Source: Acidimicrobiaceae bacterium (lineage in GTDB: Bacteria > Actinomycetota > Acidimicrobiia > Acidimicrobiales > Bog-793). From it: 11,009 bases of DNA. A program made the translations under genes and the position numbers. A model generated the notes under the pieces. The model had not been told where the DNA came from. It did no database searches and saw only the letters and a list, made by a program, of their open reading frames with translations. The stretch is from positions 1 to 11,009 of the forward strand of contig DAHUZG010000166.1 of NCBI GenBank assembly GCA_027306715.1, given 5' to 3'. This document shows positions 1 to 6,580 of the stretch, one piece after another (positions within the stretch are counted from its first letter, which is position 1; each line of letters starts with the position of its first letter).

Positions 1-1334
1 GTCACCTTGCCCGATCCGGTGCTGGTCACCTGCACCTTGCCGATCACCGCTGTCCCGATCCACTTCCCGGTCGGCGTGACGGCCGGCGGGGCGGTGGTGC
101 TCAGCTGGACGATCTCGGCGCCCTCGAAGCCGTAGTGGACGGACTTCGAGTACGAGAGCGGCACGAAGCCGGGGGTGACGAACTTCTTGCCGTCGTTCTC
201 GATCGCGGCCACGAGCCCGGCCCGGGTCAGGTTCCTGCCCGCCGCCCGCAGCGCCTGCACAAAGGTGTAGCCGAGCGCCATCCCGTACTCGGTGTTCCCG
301 TCGAGCCCGTACTTGGCGTAGATCGAAGGCTGGTAGTCCTTCAGAAGCTTCTTGAGCACCCTCACCCACGGGTTCGTGACCTGGCCCTCGGGAGGGAGGT
401 AGGCGTCGGTGATGACCCCGTTCAGAAGGCCGGCCGATTCCTGTGCCTGGGTCGCGGTACCGCCGCCGGCCTTGGTGAAGGCGGCGAGCAGGGGGCCGAC
501 TGTCGGCGAGTCGGCGCCGACGCTGGAGATCACGTACTGCGGGAAGTAGCCGAGCCCCGCCGCCGGCAGCATCGCCAGCGCCGTCGCCGCCGGGATCGTC
601 GCCATCGCCACGACCTGGGCACCCGCAGCCTTCAGCGCCGCCATCTGGTTCCCGAGCACCCCCGAGAGCGTCGCCGCGTCGTAGGTCTGGCGCGAGACGA
701 CGGCTGAGGACGGGATCTCCATGTCGAGCCCCTTGGCGAAGTCCTGCCCGAACTCGTCGCCCTGGGTGAGATAGCCGACCTTCTTGCCGGCGAAATGATG
801 GGCGATGTACGAGCCGAGGATCTTGCCCTCGACGGTGTAAGGCGGCTCCCAGCCGAAGCTGAGCGGGTACTTCGGGCTGCTCCAGCAGTTGCAGCCGGAC
901 TCGACGAACAGCTGCGGCACCTTCTCGGTGTTCAGGAATCCCTGCACCGCCGCCTGCGTCGGGGTGCCGAGGGATCCGACGTCGGCGAAGATGTTGTCCT
1001 GGAGCACGAGCTTGCGCGTCAGCGTCGCTGTGCTCGCCGGGTTGTACTGGTCGTCGAGATAGATGTACTTGATCTTCCGCCCGTACACGCCACCGTGGGC
1101 GTTGACCCACTTGAACACGGCGTTCATCGCCGGCGCGATCTCGTCGTAGCCGGGCGCCGCCGGCCCGGTGAGCGGCACCGTGGCGCCGATCGTGATGCTC
1201 GTCGCGGTCACCCCCGGAGCCGACTGCGCTGACGCCGGCGCGCTCAGCGCCACCGCCGTCAACCCGGTCACCACGGTTCCGACGGTGGCCAGGCGCAAGA
1301 GCAGTCCGACAGGCCCGTGCTGGCGTCCTTTCAT
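1..1334 (-). CDS. Branched-chain amino acid-type ABC transporter substrate-binding protein (partial, C-terminus off left edge)
   Basis: About 444 codons are open from the ATG at 1334 to the window edge with no stop. The N-terminus has a basic start and a hydrophobic stretch (about residues 10-32) ending in ASA|QS near residue 36, a signal peptidase I type signal. I see no lipobox cysteine. The mature part opens with the fold typical of Peripla_BP_6 / LivJ-LivK receptors: ITIGATVPLTGP, then a helix leading to VNAHGGVYGRKI and the acidic strand YLDDQYNP. A GCNCW motif gives two close cysteines. It should bind the ligand outside the membrane and deliver it to LivHMGF. The start is fixed by a perfect AAGGAGG 5 nt upstream. 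It is the last gene of the operon seen here, 25 bp after livM. The family also binds amides, urea, aromatic acids and short acids, so the ligand is unknown. Confidence 0.93.
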   Translation of the reverse strand, partial: MKGRQHGPVGLLLRLATVGTVVTGLTAVALSAPASAQSAPGVTATSITIGATVPLTGPAAPGYDEIAPAMNAVFKWVNAHGGVYGRKIKYIYLDDQYNPASTATLTRKLVLQDNIFADVGSLGTPTQAAVQGFLNTEKVPQLFVESGCNCWSSPKYPLSFGWEPPYTVEGKILGSYIAHHFAGKKVGYLTQGDEFGQDFAKGLDMEIPSSAVVSRQTYDAATLSGVLGNQMAALKAAGAQVVAMATIPAATALAMLPAAGLGYFPQYVISSVGADSPTVGPLLAAFTKAGGGTATQAQESAGLLNGVITDAYLPPEGQVTNPWVRVLKKLLKDYQPSIYAKYGLDGNTEYGMALGYTFVQALRAAGRNLTRAGLVAAIENDGKKFVTPGFVPLSYSKSVHYGFEGAEIVQLSTTAPPAVTPTGKWIGTAVIGKVQVTSTGSGKV

Positions 1335-1339
1335 GTCCC

Positions 1340-1346
1340 CCTCCTT
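1340..1346 (-). promoter_or_regulatory. Strong Shine-Dalgarno site of the substrate-binding protein gene
   Basis: On the minus strand the sequence reads AAGGAGG, a perfect anti-16S match, 5 nt before the ATG at 1334. It is the best ribosome binding site in the window and fits the need for a molar excess of binding protein over permease. Confidence 0.8.
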
Positions 1347-1348
1347 CG

Positions 1349-1372
1349 CAGCGGCGGGCTCAACCGTCGCTG
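1349..1372 (-). other. Small hairpin at the livM / binding-protein gene junction
   Basis: In the minus-strand transcript, CAGCGACG and CGCCGCTG can pair (one A-C mismatch) around an 8-nt loop. The hairpin covers the livM stop codon and ends just before the AAGGAGG of the binding-protein gene. It has no U-tract, so it is not an obvious terminator. Intercistronic hairpins next to binding-protein genes can stabilise or process mRNA, but here that is inference. Confidence 0.3.
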
Positions 1373-2652
1373 TTGGATGACTCGTTGCTCTGCACGTTAG
1401 GTGCACTGCCCGGGGATCCCGCTGCTCCTCGTGGCGCTGCCGGCCCTCCGCTGCTCGGTGCTCTGTCCTGGAGGGGGCGCTCGCCCCCCGCCATCGCGCC
1501 GCTTCTGACCGCGTCCCCTCCGACCGCGTCCCCTCTGACGGCGTCCCCTGTGCCGGCGCCCCCTCGGCGCGACCCCACGTACGCCCAGCACAATCGTAGG
1601 CTTCCCTGGATGCCGCCGGGGGCGGCGATCATCGCTACGATCAGCACGGCGCCGAAGATGATCGTCGCCAGGTAGGCGCTGGTGCCGGCGCCGAGCTGGA
1701 GGTCGCCGGCGAGCGAGCTCGACCACTCGGGCAGGTAGACGAGCAGCACCGCTCCCCACCACGCCCCGACGAGGCTCCCGGCGCCACCGAGCACCATCGC
1801 CGCCAGCAGCTGGATCGAGAGCGTGAGGGGGAACTCGCCGGTGCTCACGACCCCGGTCGTCAGCCCGAGCAGACCGCCGGCGAGGCCGCCGCAGGCCGCG
1901 GCGACGACGAAGGCGATCACCTTCGTCCGTGCGACGTGCACCCCCGCCAGGGCAGCTGCGACCTCGTCGTCGCGCACCGCCCGGAAGGCGCGGCCGAACC
2001 TGCTGCGGACGAGGTTGGCGACGACGACGAGCGTGAGGATCGCCAGCCACAGCTCGATGTCGGCGAGCCACTGCTGGGCGTTGAGGTCGCCCGGCGCCGT
2101 CGGAGGCGTGGTGACGAGGCCCTGGTCCCCGCCGAACAGGCTGTTCCAGCGGTCGGCGATCGGCGGCAGTGCGAGGGCGAGGAGCAACGTCATCCCGGCG
2201 AGGTACGGACCGCGCAGCCGTGTCGCCGGCAGCCCGACGACGGCGCCGAGCACGGCCGCCGTTCCGGCGGCGGCGAGCAGCTGGAGGGCGAGATCGAGGC
2301 CGGTGTGGTTGGCGAGCAGTGCGGCGGTGTAGGCACCGACGGCCATGAAGGCGCCGTGGCCGAGCGAGATCTGGCCGCTCATCCCCGTGAGCACGCTGAG
2401 CCCGGCGAGGGCGACGACGTAGAGCCCGATCTCGCCGGCTAGCACGTCGTTGTACGGGCTGAGCAGCGAGGTGACGAGGTAGCACAGGGCCGCGCCGGCA
2501 GCGGCGAGGGCGAGGTGGCGCAGCATCGGCTGGCGCGGCAGCCGCAGCCGGCGCGGCGTCCGACTGCCGCCGGCGCGCCCTGAGCCGGGAGCGTCGATGG
2601 CGTCGCCGGCGCCAGCGCCTCTTGCCGTGCCGCTGGCGTCGAGGCTCGCCAC
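1360..2652 (-). CDS. livM: LivM-type ABC transporter permease
   Basis: The 430-residue protein has a LivM signature: GLYVVALAGLSVLTGMSG, then QISLGHGAFMAVGAY (residues about 76-108). A cytoplasmic coupling segment, RAVRDDEVAAALAG (about 224-237), leads to TKVIAF. There are roughly eight hydrophobic segments between residues 45 and 345, and the GGAGSLVGAWWGAVLL block near 289-304 is typical. It forms the membrane channel with LivH. The GTG start at 2652 directly abuts the livH stop (TAG-GTG), suggesting coupled translation. An ATG at 2526 (residue 43, right before the first membrane segment) is a possible alternative and would remove a Gly/Ala/Arg-rich leader. The last 70 residues are a low-complexity tail (GDAVRGDAVGGDAVR and on) beyond the usual LivM end. 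The tail is probably cytoplasmic and is encoded partly by 15-bp tandem repeats. Confidence 0.93.
   Translation of the reverse strand: MASLDASGTARGAGAGDAIDAPGSGRAGGSRTPRRLRLPRQPMLRHLALAAAGAALCYLVTSLLSPYNDVLAGEIGLYVVALAGLSVLTGMSGQISLGHGAFMAVGAYTAALLANHTGLDLALQLLAAAGTAAVLGAVVGLPATRLRGPYLAGMTLLLALALPPIADRWNSLFGGDQGLVTTPPTAPGDLNAQQWLADIELWLAILTLVVVANLVRSRFGRAFRAVRDDEVAAALAGVHVARTKVIAFVVAAACGGLAGGLLGLTTGVVSTGEFPLTLSIQLLAAMVLGGAGSLVGAWWGAVLLVYLPEWSSSLAGDLQLGAGTSAYLATIIFGAVLIVAMIAAPGGIQGSLRLCWAYVGSRRGGAGTGDAVRGDAVGGDAVRSGAMAGGERPLQDRAPSSGGPAAPRGAAGSPGSAPNVQSNESSNSDG
1511..1555 (-). repeat. 15-bp tandem repeat (3 units) in the livM 3' end
   Basis: On the plus strand the units are GCGTCCCCTCCGACC, GCGTCCCCTCTGACG and GCGTCCCCTGTGCCG, with a more degenerate unit following at 1556-1570. 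The unit is a multiple of three and in frame, encoding the repeated pentapeptide GDAVR/GDAVG in the low-complexity LivM tail. Confidence 0.8.
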
Positions 2653-3531
2653 CTAGACCATCCGCGCCGGCGGGCGGGCGAAGAGGCCCTTCGGACGCGC
2701 CATCAAGGCGATGATGAGCAGCGCCAGCGCTCCGAGCGGCTCGAGGCCCGAGCCGAGGTAGCCGCCGACGTAGGAGATGCACAGCCCCGTGACGAGCCCG
2801 CCGACGAGCGCGCCGACCGGGCTCTCGAGCCCGCCGACGACGGCTGCGGTGAAGGCGTAGACGAGGTCGAGGTCCATGAAGTACGGCGAGAACGAGCTCG
2901 TCGGAGCAGTCAGCAGCCCCGCCAGTGCTCCGGCGAGGCCCGCCAGCGCCCAGCCGAGGGTGAGCAGGCGGCCGACCCGAACGCCGAGAAGGCGCGACAT
3001 CTCGCGGGCGTAGGCGCTGGCGCGCATCTGGAGCCCGAGCGACGTGGCCCGGAACAGAACGAGATTGGCCAGCATCAAGACGACGACGGCGACGAGGACG
3101 AAGACGTCGAAGTGCGAGAAGTCGACGGTGGTGTGCCCGATCACGAGGCCCGTCTGGGAGTAGGCCGCCGGAAAGCCGCGGCTCGAATTGCCGTACACGG
3201 CGCCGGCGATCCCCTCGAGGACGACGAGCAACCCGATCGTGACGATCACCGGGTTCAGCTCGGAGCGTCCCTCGAGGCGCCGGATGAGCAGCACCTCGAC
3301 GAGCGCGCCGAGCACGAACCCGATCGCCAGGGCAGCGACGAACGCCCACCAGTAGCCGACGCCGTGTTCGAGCAGGGTCGAGGCGCCGAAGGTCGTCATC
3401 ATCGCCATCGCCCCCTGGGCGAAGTTGACGACCCGGGTCGCCCGGAAGATGAGCACGAGAGCGAGCGCCAGCGCGGCGAAGATCATCCCCTGTGCCACGC
3501 CGTTGAGGCTGTAGTCGACAAAGAGCGTCAT
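2653..3531 (-). CDS. livH: LivH-type ABC transporter permease
   Basis: From the ATG at 3531 this gives 292 residues, the usual LivH length. The open frame continues upstream to about 3942, but that part is Arg/Pro-rich shadow sequence inside livF. LivH signatures are FRATRVVNFAQGAMAMM (about 29-45), ELNPVIVTIGLLVVLEG (91-107), a coupling loop ASAYAREMSRLLGV (171-184), AVVGGLESPVGALVGGL (230-246) and the terminal RPKGLF (279-284). About eight hydrophobic segments are visible. It pairs with LivM to form the transport path. The start lies 8 nt after the livF stop, without a clear Shine-Dalgarno site, so reinitiation after livF is likely. The stop abuts the livM start. Confidence 0.94.
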   Translation of the reverse strand: MTLFVDYSLNGVAQGMIFAALALALVLIFRATRVVNFAQGAMAMMTTFGASTLLEHGVGYWWAFVAALAIGFVLGALVEVLLIRRLEGRSELNPVIVTIGLLVVLEGIAGAVYGNSSRGFPAAYSQTGLVIGHTTVDFSHFDVFVLVAVVVLMLANLVLFRATSLGLQMRASAYAREMSRLLGVRVGRLLTLGWALAGLAGALAGLLTAPTSSFSPYFMDLDLVYAFTAAVVGGLESPVGALVGGLVTGLCISYVGGYLGSGLEPLGALALLIIALMARPKGLFARPPARMV

Positions 3532-3539
3532 CGCCGTGC

Positions 3540-4247
3540 TCAGTAGCCGAGATAGTGGCGGCGGAGATCGACGTCGGCGGCGACCGCTGCGGACTCGTCG
3601 TCGGCGACGACCTCGCCGAGATCGAGCACGACCGCACGCGTGGAGACCGACAAGGCGCTGCGGGCGTTCTGCTCGACGAGCACGACCACCATCTCCGAGC
3701 CGGCGGTCTTGTCCGCGAGTATGGCCATCAGCTGTGCCGTGACGAGCGGCGCCAGCCCGAGAGACGGCTCGTCGAGCAGGAGCAGGCGCGGCTGGGTGAC
3801 GAGCGCCCGGCCGACCGCCAGCATCTGGCGCTCTCCACCCGACAGGCCCGAGGCGCGCCGGTCGCGGAAGGTCCCGAGACGCGGGAGCGTTTCGAAGGTG
3901 GCGGCAATCGCTGCTCGACGATCCCGCCGGCCGAGCCGCCACAGCGCAGCGAGCTCGAGGTTCTCGGCGACGGTCAGCTCCTCGATGATCCCCCGCCCCT
4001 CGGGCACGTGGGCGACGCCGGCGCGGGCGATCGTCTCGACCGGGCGTCCAAGCAGCTCGTCGCCGGCGAATCGGGCCGAGCCGTGGCGCGCCCGTACCAG
4101 CCCGCTCAGCGTACGAAGAAGCGTCGTCTTTCCGGCGCCGTTGGCACCGAGCACGGCGGTGATCGTGCCCGGCAGGGCGTCGAAGCTCACCGCGTGAAGC
4201 GCCGTCACCGGCCCGTAGCCGACGCTCAGCTCACGCACCTCGAGCAT
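3540..4247 (-). CDS. livF: LivF-type ABC transporter ATP-binding protein
   Basis: The protein has 235 residues from the ATG at 4247, the normal LivF size, and starts with the family-typical MLEVRELSVGYG. Walker A is GANGAGKTT (34-42). The LivF-specific PEGRGI segment followed by LTVAENL sits at 82-97. The ABC signature is LSGGERQ (135-141), Walker B is LLLLDEP (155-161), and VEQNA (191-195) carries the Gln that LivF proteins have where most ABC ATPases have the switch His. It powers import together with LivG. Its ATG shares one base with the livG stop (TGATG), so translation is coupled. The frame stays open far upstream through livG, but that extension has no domain and is antisense/shadow coding. 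Confidence 0.95.
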   Translation of the reverse strand: MLEVRELSVGYGPVTALHAVSFDALPGTITAVLGANGAGKTTLLRTLSGLVRARHGSARFAGDELLGRPVETIARAGVAHVPEGRGIIEELTVAENLELAALWRLGRRDRRAAIAATFETLPRLGTFRDRRASGLSGGERQMLAVGRALVTQPRLLLLDEPSLGLAPLVTAQLMAILADKTAGSEMVVVLVEQNARSALSVSTRAVVLDLGEVVADDESAAVAADVDLRRHYLGY

Positions 4248-5116
4248 CAGCGCGGCCCGGGGATCGAGCCCGGCCCGGCGCCGTCGTCGCTGCCGGTGAT
4301 GCCGGCGCTGCCGGTGATGCCGGCGGTGACCGTGCCGCCGAGGTAGGCGGCTGCGACCTCGGAATTGTCGCGGATCTCCGCAGCTGTGCCCTCGGCGATC
4401 ACCTGGCCGAAGTTGAGCACGACGACGCGGTCGCAGACGGCGTTGACAAGGTCCATCCGGTGCTCGACGAGGAGCACTCCAAGATGTGTCCCGAGCCATC
4501 GGATGCGCCCGGCGAGGTCGCCGAGCTCGGCCTCGGAGAGCCCGCTGGCGGGCTCGTCGAGTAGCAGCAGCTCCGGCTCGGCGATAAGGGCCCGGGCGAG
4601 CGCCACCTTCTTCTGGACCCCGTAAGGGAGCTCGCCGGCGCGCCGGCTGGCGTAGCCACCCACGTCGAGCTCGTCGAGCAGCTGGCGGGCACGCTCGGCG
4701 ATGCGGCCCTCCTCCCTGCTCGATCGCCGGCTCCCGAGCAGCGCCGAGACGATGTCGCAACGCGCACGCGCCTCTGCTCCGAGCATGACGTTCTCGAGCA
4801 CGCTCTGGGTCTTGCACAGCCCGACGCCCTGCAGCGTGCGGGCGATCCCGAGCCCGCTGAGCTCGTGCGGGTGATGGCGACCGAGGCCAACGTTGCCGTA
4901 GCTCAACCGCCCCGAGGTCGGCCTGACGAATCCACAGATGACGTTGAACAACGTCGTCTTGCCGGCACCGTTCGGCCCGATCAGGCCGACGACGCCCTGA
5001 CCGGCCGATAGCGAGACGCCGTCGAGGGCGCGCAGGCTGGCGAACTGGACCGTGAGGTCTTCGACGACGAGCCGACTGCCCACCGAGCTGAGGGTCGCGC
5101 CGCTCGCCGTGGGCAT
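4247..5116 (-). CDS. livG: LivG-type ABC transporter ATP-binding protein
   Basis: The protein has 289 residues from the ATG at 5116. Walker A is GPNGAGKT (47-54) and the Q-loop is RTLQG (93-97). The LivG-type signature LPYGVQKK (163-170) replaces the usual LSGGQ. Walker B is LLLLDEP (183-189), with switch His in VEHRMD (217-222) and a final VVLNFGQVIAEGT strand. It is the second ATPase of the importer and the first gene of the operon. The start is supported by a purine-rich AAGGGGGGAGG just upstream. The frame is open much further upstream, but that is antisense to the acyl-CoA dehydrogenase. Residues 262-289 form a Gly/Ser/Pro-rich tail with a repeated AGITGS, absent from standard LivG and encoded by an 18-bp tandem repeat. 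Confidence 0.94.
   Translation of the reverse strand: MPTASGATLSSVGSRLVVEDLTVQFASLRALDGVSLSAGQGVVGLIGPNGAGKTTLFNVICGFVRPTSGRLSYGNVGLGRHHPHELSGLGIARTLQGVGLCKTQSVLENVMLGAEARARCDIVSALLGSRRSSREEGRIAERARQLLDELDVGGYASRRAGELPYGVQKKVALARALIAEPELLLLDEPASGLSEAELGDLAGRIRWLGTHLGVLLVEHRMDLVNAVCDRVVVLNFGQVIAEGTAAEIRDNSEVAAAYLGGTVTAGITGSAGITGSDDGAGPGSIPGPR
4291..4326 (-). repeat. 18-bp tandem repeat (2 units) in the livG 3' end
   Basis: Plus-strand units TGCCGGTGATGCCGGCGC (4291-4308) and TGCCGGTGATGCCGGCGG (4309-4326) differ only at the last base. They are in frame and encode the duplicated AGITGS of the LivG tail. The near identity suggests a recent duplication. Confidence 0.8.
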
Positions 5117-5219
5117 CCGCCTCCCCCCTTCTGGCGATCGCTGCGCGGCACGATACACCGCAGGTCTGCGGCGAAGGCGGCCCTGCGCAGCTACGCTCCC
5201 GGGCAGAAGGGGGAGCGCC
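5117..5219. promoter_or_regulatory. Divergent promoter region between livG and the small ORF / acyl-CoA dehydrogenase unit
   Basis: This 103-bp gap is the only plausible promoter for the five-gene importer operon. On the minus strand a TANNNT-type -10, TATCGT, lies at 5155-5150 ahead of a purine-rich ribosome site. On the plus strand TACGCT (5192-5197) precedes AGAAGGGGGAG (5205-5215) and the ATG at 5220. No convincing -35 is seen for either. Between them lie an inverted repeat and a palindrome built on CTGCG (separate entry). Confidence 0.5.
5158..5190. promoter_or_regulatory. Candidate operator: CCGCAG-GT-CTGCGG inverted repeat plus CTGCGCAG palindrome
   Basis: A perfect inverted repeat with 6-bp arms and a 2-bp spacer lies at 5158-5171. 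A perfect 8-bp palindrome, CTGCGCAG, lies at 5183-5190. Another CTGCG is at 5141-5145. They sit between and beside the two divergent -10 candidates, where a repressor or activator of the importer operon could bind. The palindromes are seen directly; the regulatory role is inference. Confidence 0.35.
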
Positions 5220-5381
5220 ATGCTCGAGAGCGTGCCGGCCACCGTCCTCGAAACGATCGCCGCGGTGCCGCTGTTCTCGGCGTGCGACAAAGCCGAGCTG
5301 CGTGCCACCTCTCGGCTCGGCACGCAGGTCGAGGCGGCCGACGGCGGCGCGCGCCAACCTGCGAGCATGGCCCTGTGGTGA
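5220..5381 (+). CDS. Small 53-residue ORF resembling the N-terminus of a cyclic-nucleotide-binding domain
   Basis: It starts at an ATG 4 nt after GGGGGAG, a good ribosome site. Residues 11-42 (from ETIAAVPLFSACDKAEL through LGTQVEAADG) match the opening of Crp/cNMP-binding domains: the VPLF helix, an acidic x-x-L turn, then a strand up to the point where the phosphate-binding barrel should continue. It stops there with an unrelated end (GARQPASMALW), so no nucleotide pocket or DNA-binding domain is present. Its TGA overlaps the GTG of the acyl-CoA dehydrogenase (GTGA), which would couple their translation. It may be a decayed regulator fragment kept as a leader ORF, or a real small protein. 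The homology is by eye. Confidence 0.5.
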   Translation: MLESVPATVLETIAAVPLFSACDKAELRATSRLGTQVEAADGGARQPASMALW

Positions 5382-6580
5382 CCAACGCCTCGCTCGCCGG
5401 CGAGCACGACGAGCTGCGTGGCCGCTACCGGGCCTTCGTCGACGAGCACGTCGCTCCGAACGAGGTGGCGCTGGCGAGAGAGGATGCCGCCGCCGAGGCG
5501 CTCCTCGAGGAGCTGCGCGGCCGGGCGCGCGCAGCCGGCCTCTGGGCGCCGCACCTCCCGCCCGAGGCCGGCGGCAGCGGGCTCGGTTTCCTCGCCTACG
5601 CGGCGTTGAACGAGGAGATCGGCCGGATCTTCGTCGCCCAGCTCGTGTTCAACTGCCAAGCGCCAGACGCCGGCAACGGCGAGATCCTCCATCTCTACGG
5701 GACCGAGGAGCAGAAGCGGCGCTTCTTGGCGCCGCTCGTCGCCGGCGAGGCGCGCTCGTTCTTCTCGATGACCGAGCCCGAGGTCTCCGGCGCCGACCCG
5801 ATCGGGCTTCGCACGACGGCCGTGCTCGAGGGTGACGAGTGGGTGATCGACGGCCGCAAGTGGTTCTCGACCTCGGCGGAGGGCGCGGCCTTCGGGATCG
5901 TGATGGCGGTCACCGACCCTGACTCCGACCCGCGCCGGCGGATGAGCCAGATCCTCGTCCCAGCAGCGGCCCCCGGCGTCGAGATCGAGGCGGTCCCGGT
6001 GCTCGGGCACCGCGGCCGCGGCTGGTCGACGCACTGCGAGGTCCGCTATCACCAGGTGCGCGTTCCGGCGGAGAACCTCCTCGGCGAGCGCGGCGCCGGC
6101 TTCGCCATCGCCCAGGCTCGCCTCGGACCGGGGCGGATCCACCACGTCATGCGCTGGGTCGGGCAGATGCAGCGAGCCCTCGAGCTGCTCTGCGAGCGTG
6201 CGCTCGAGCGCGAGGCCTTCGGTAGCAAGCTGGCGGACAAGCAGACCGTGCAGGTCTGGATCGCCGACTCGGCGGCTGAGATCCACGCCTGCCGGCTGAT
6301 GACCTACGACGCCGCTCGGAAGATCGACGCCGGCGAGGACGCCCGCGTCGAGATCTCGCTCGTCAAGTACTACGCCGCCGACGCCTTGAGCAAGGTGATC
6401 GATCGAGCGGTGCAGGTGCACGGAGCGCTCGGGCTGACGGACCGCTCGCCGCTGGCCCAGATGTACTCCCTCGCCCGCGGCGCCCACATCTACGACGGAC
6501 CGGACGAGGTGCACCGGATGGTCGTCAGCCGGCGGATCCTTCGCTCTTTTGCTGCCGGTGAGCCCTACCGCTTCGGCTGA
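5378..6580 (+). CDS. Acyl-CoA dehydrogenase family protein, ACAD10/11-like
   Basis: The 400-residue protein has the usual ACAD length and layout. An N-terminal helical domain comes first, then the FAD/substrate strand motif FFSMTEPEVSGAD (128-140), DGRKWFSTSAEGA, a VLGHRGRGWSTHCEV strand region, and a C-terminal helical domain ending in VQVHGALGLTD and IYDGPDEVHR. The last motif, with Asp (residue 373) at the place where many acyl-CoA dehydrogenases carry YEGT with catalytic Glu, resembles ACAD10/11-type members that act on 4-hydroxyacyl-CoA derived substrates. FAD-dependent alpha,beta-oxidation of a CoA ester is the alternative. The start chosen is the GTG at 5378, overlapping the upstream small ORF by 4 bp; the adjacent GTG at 5375 is possible. 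The last 16 bp overlap the convergent SDR gene. Confidence 0.9.
   Translation: MTNASLAGEHDELRGRYRAFVDEHVAPNEVALAREDAAAEALLEELRGRARAAGLWAPHLPPEAGGSGLGFLAYAALNEEIGRIFVAQLVFNCQAPDAGNGEILHLYGTEEQKRRFLAPLVAGEARSFFSMTEPEVSGADPIGLRTTAVLEGDEWVIDGRKWFSTSAEGAAFGIVMAVTDPDSDPRRRMSQILVPAAAPGVEIEAVPVLGHRGRGWSTHCEVRYHQVRVPAENLLGERGAGFAIAQARLGPGRIHHVMRWVGQMQRALELLCERALEREAFGSKLADKQTVQVWIADSAAEIHACRLMTYDAARKIDAGEDARVEISLVKYYAADALSKVIDRAVQVHGALGLTDRSPLAQMYSLARGAHIYDGPDEVHRMVVSRRILRSFAAGEPYRFG

Noticed and set aside
135..1232. Plus-strand open frames of 190 and 145 residues opposite the binding-protein gene
   Set aside because: Arg/Gly/His-rich shadow translations; the minus strand is a continuous, well-motifed receptor sequence.
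1397..3637. A 746-residue open frame on the minus strand across livM and livH
   Set aside because: Its product is Arg/Pro/Ala-rich with no domain, and it runs out of frame with two clear permeases. It is a by-product of very high GC.
4248..6514. Very long upstream extensions of livG and livF (total lengths 755 and 605 residues)
   Set aside because: The added parts have no domain, overlap other genes, and the internal ATGs at 5116 and 4247 give normal family lengths with ribosome site or stop/start coupling.
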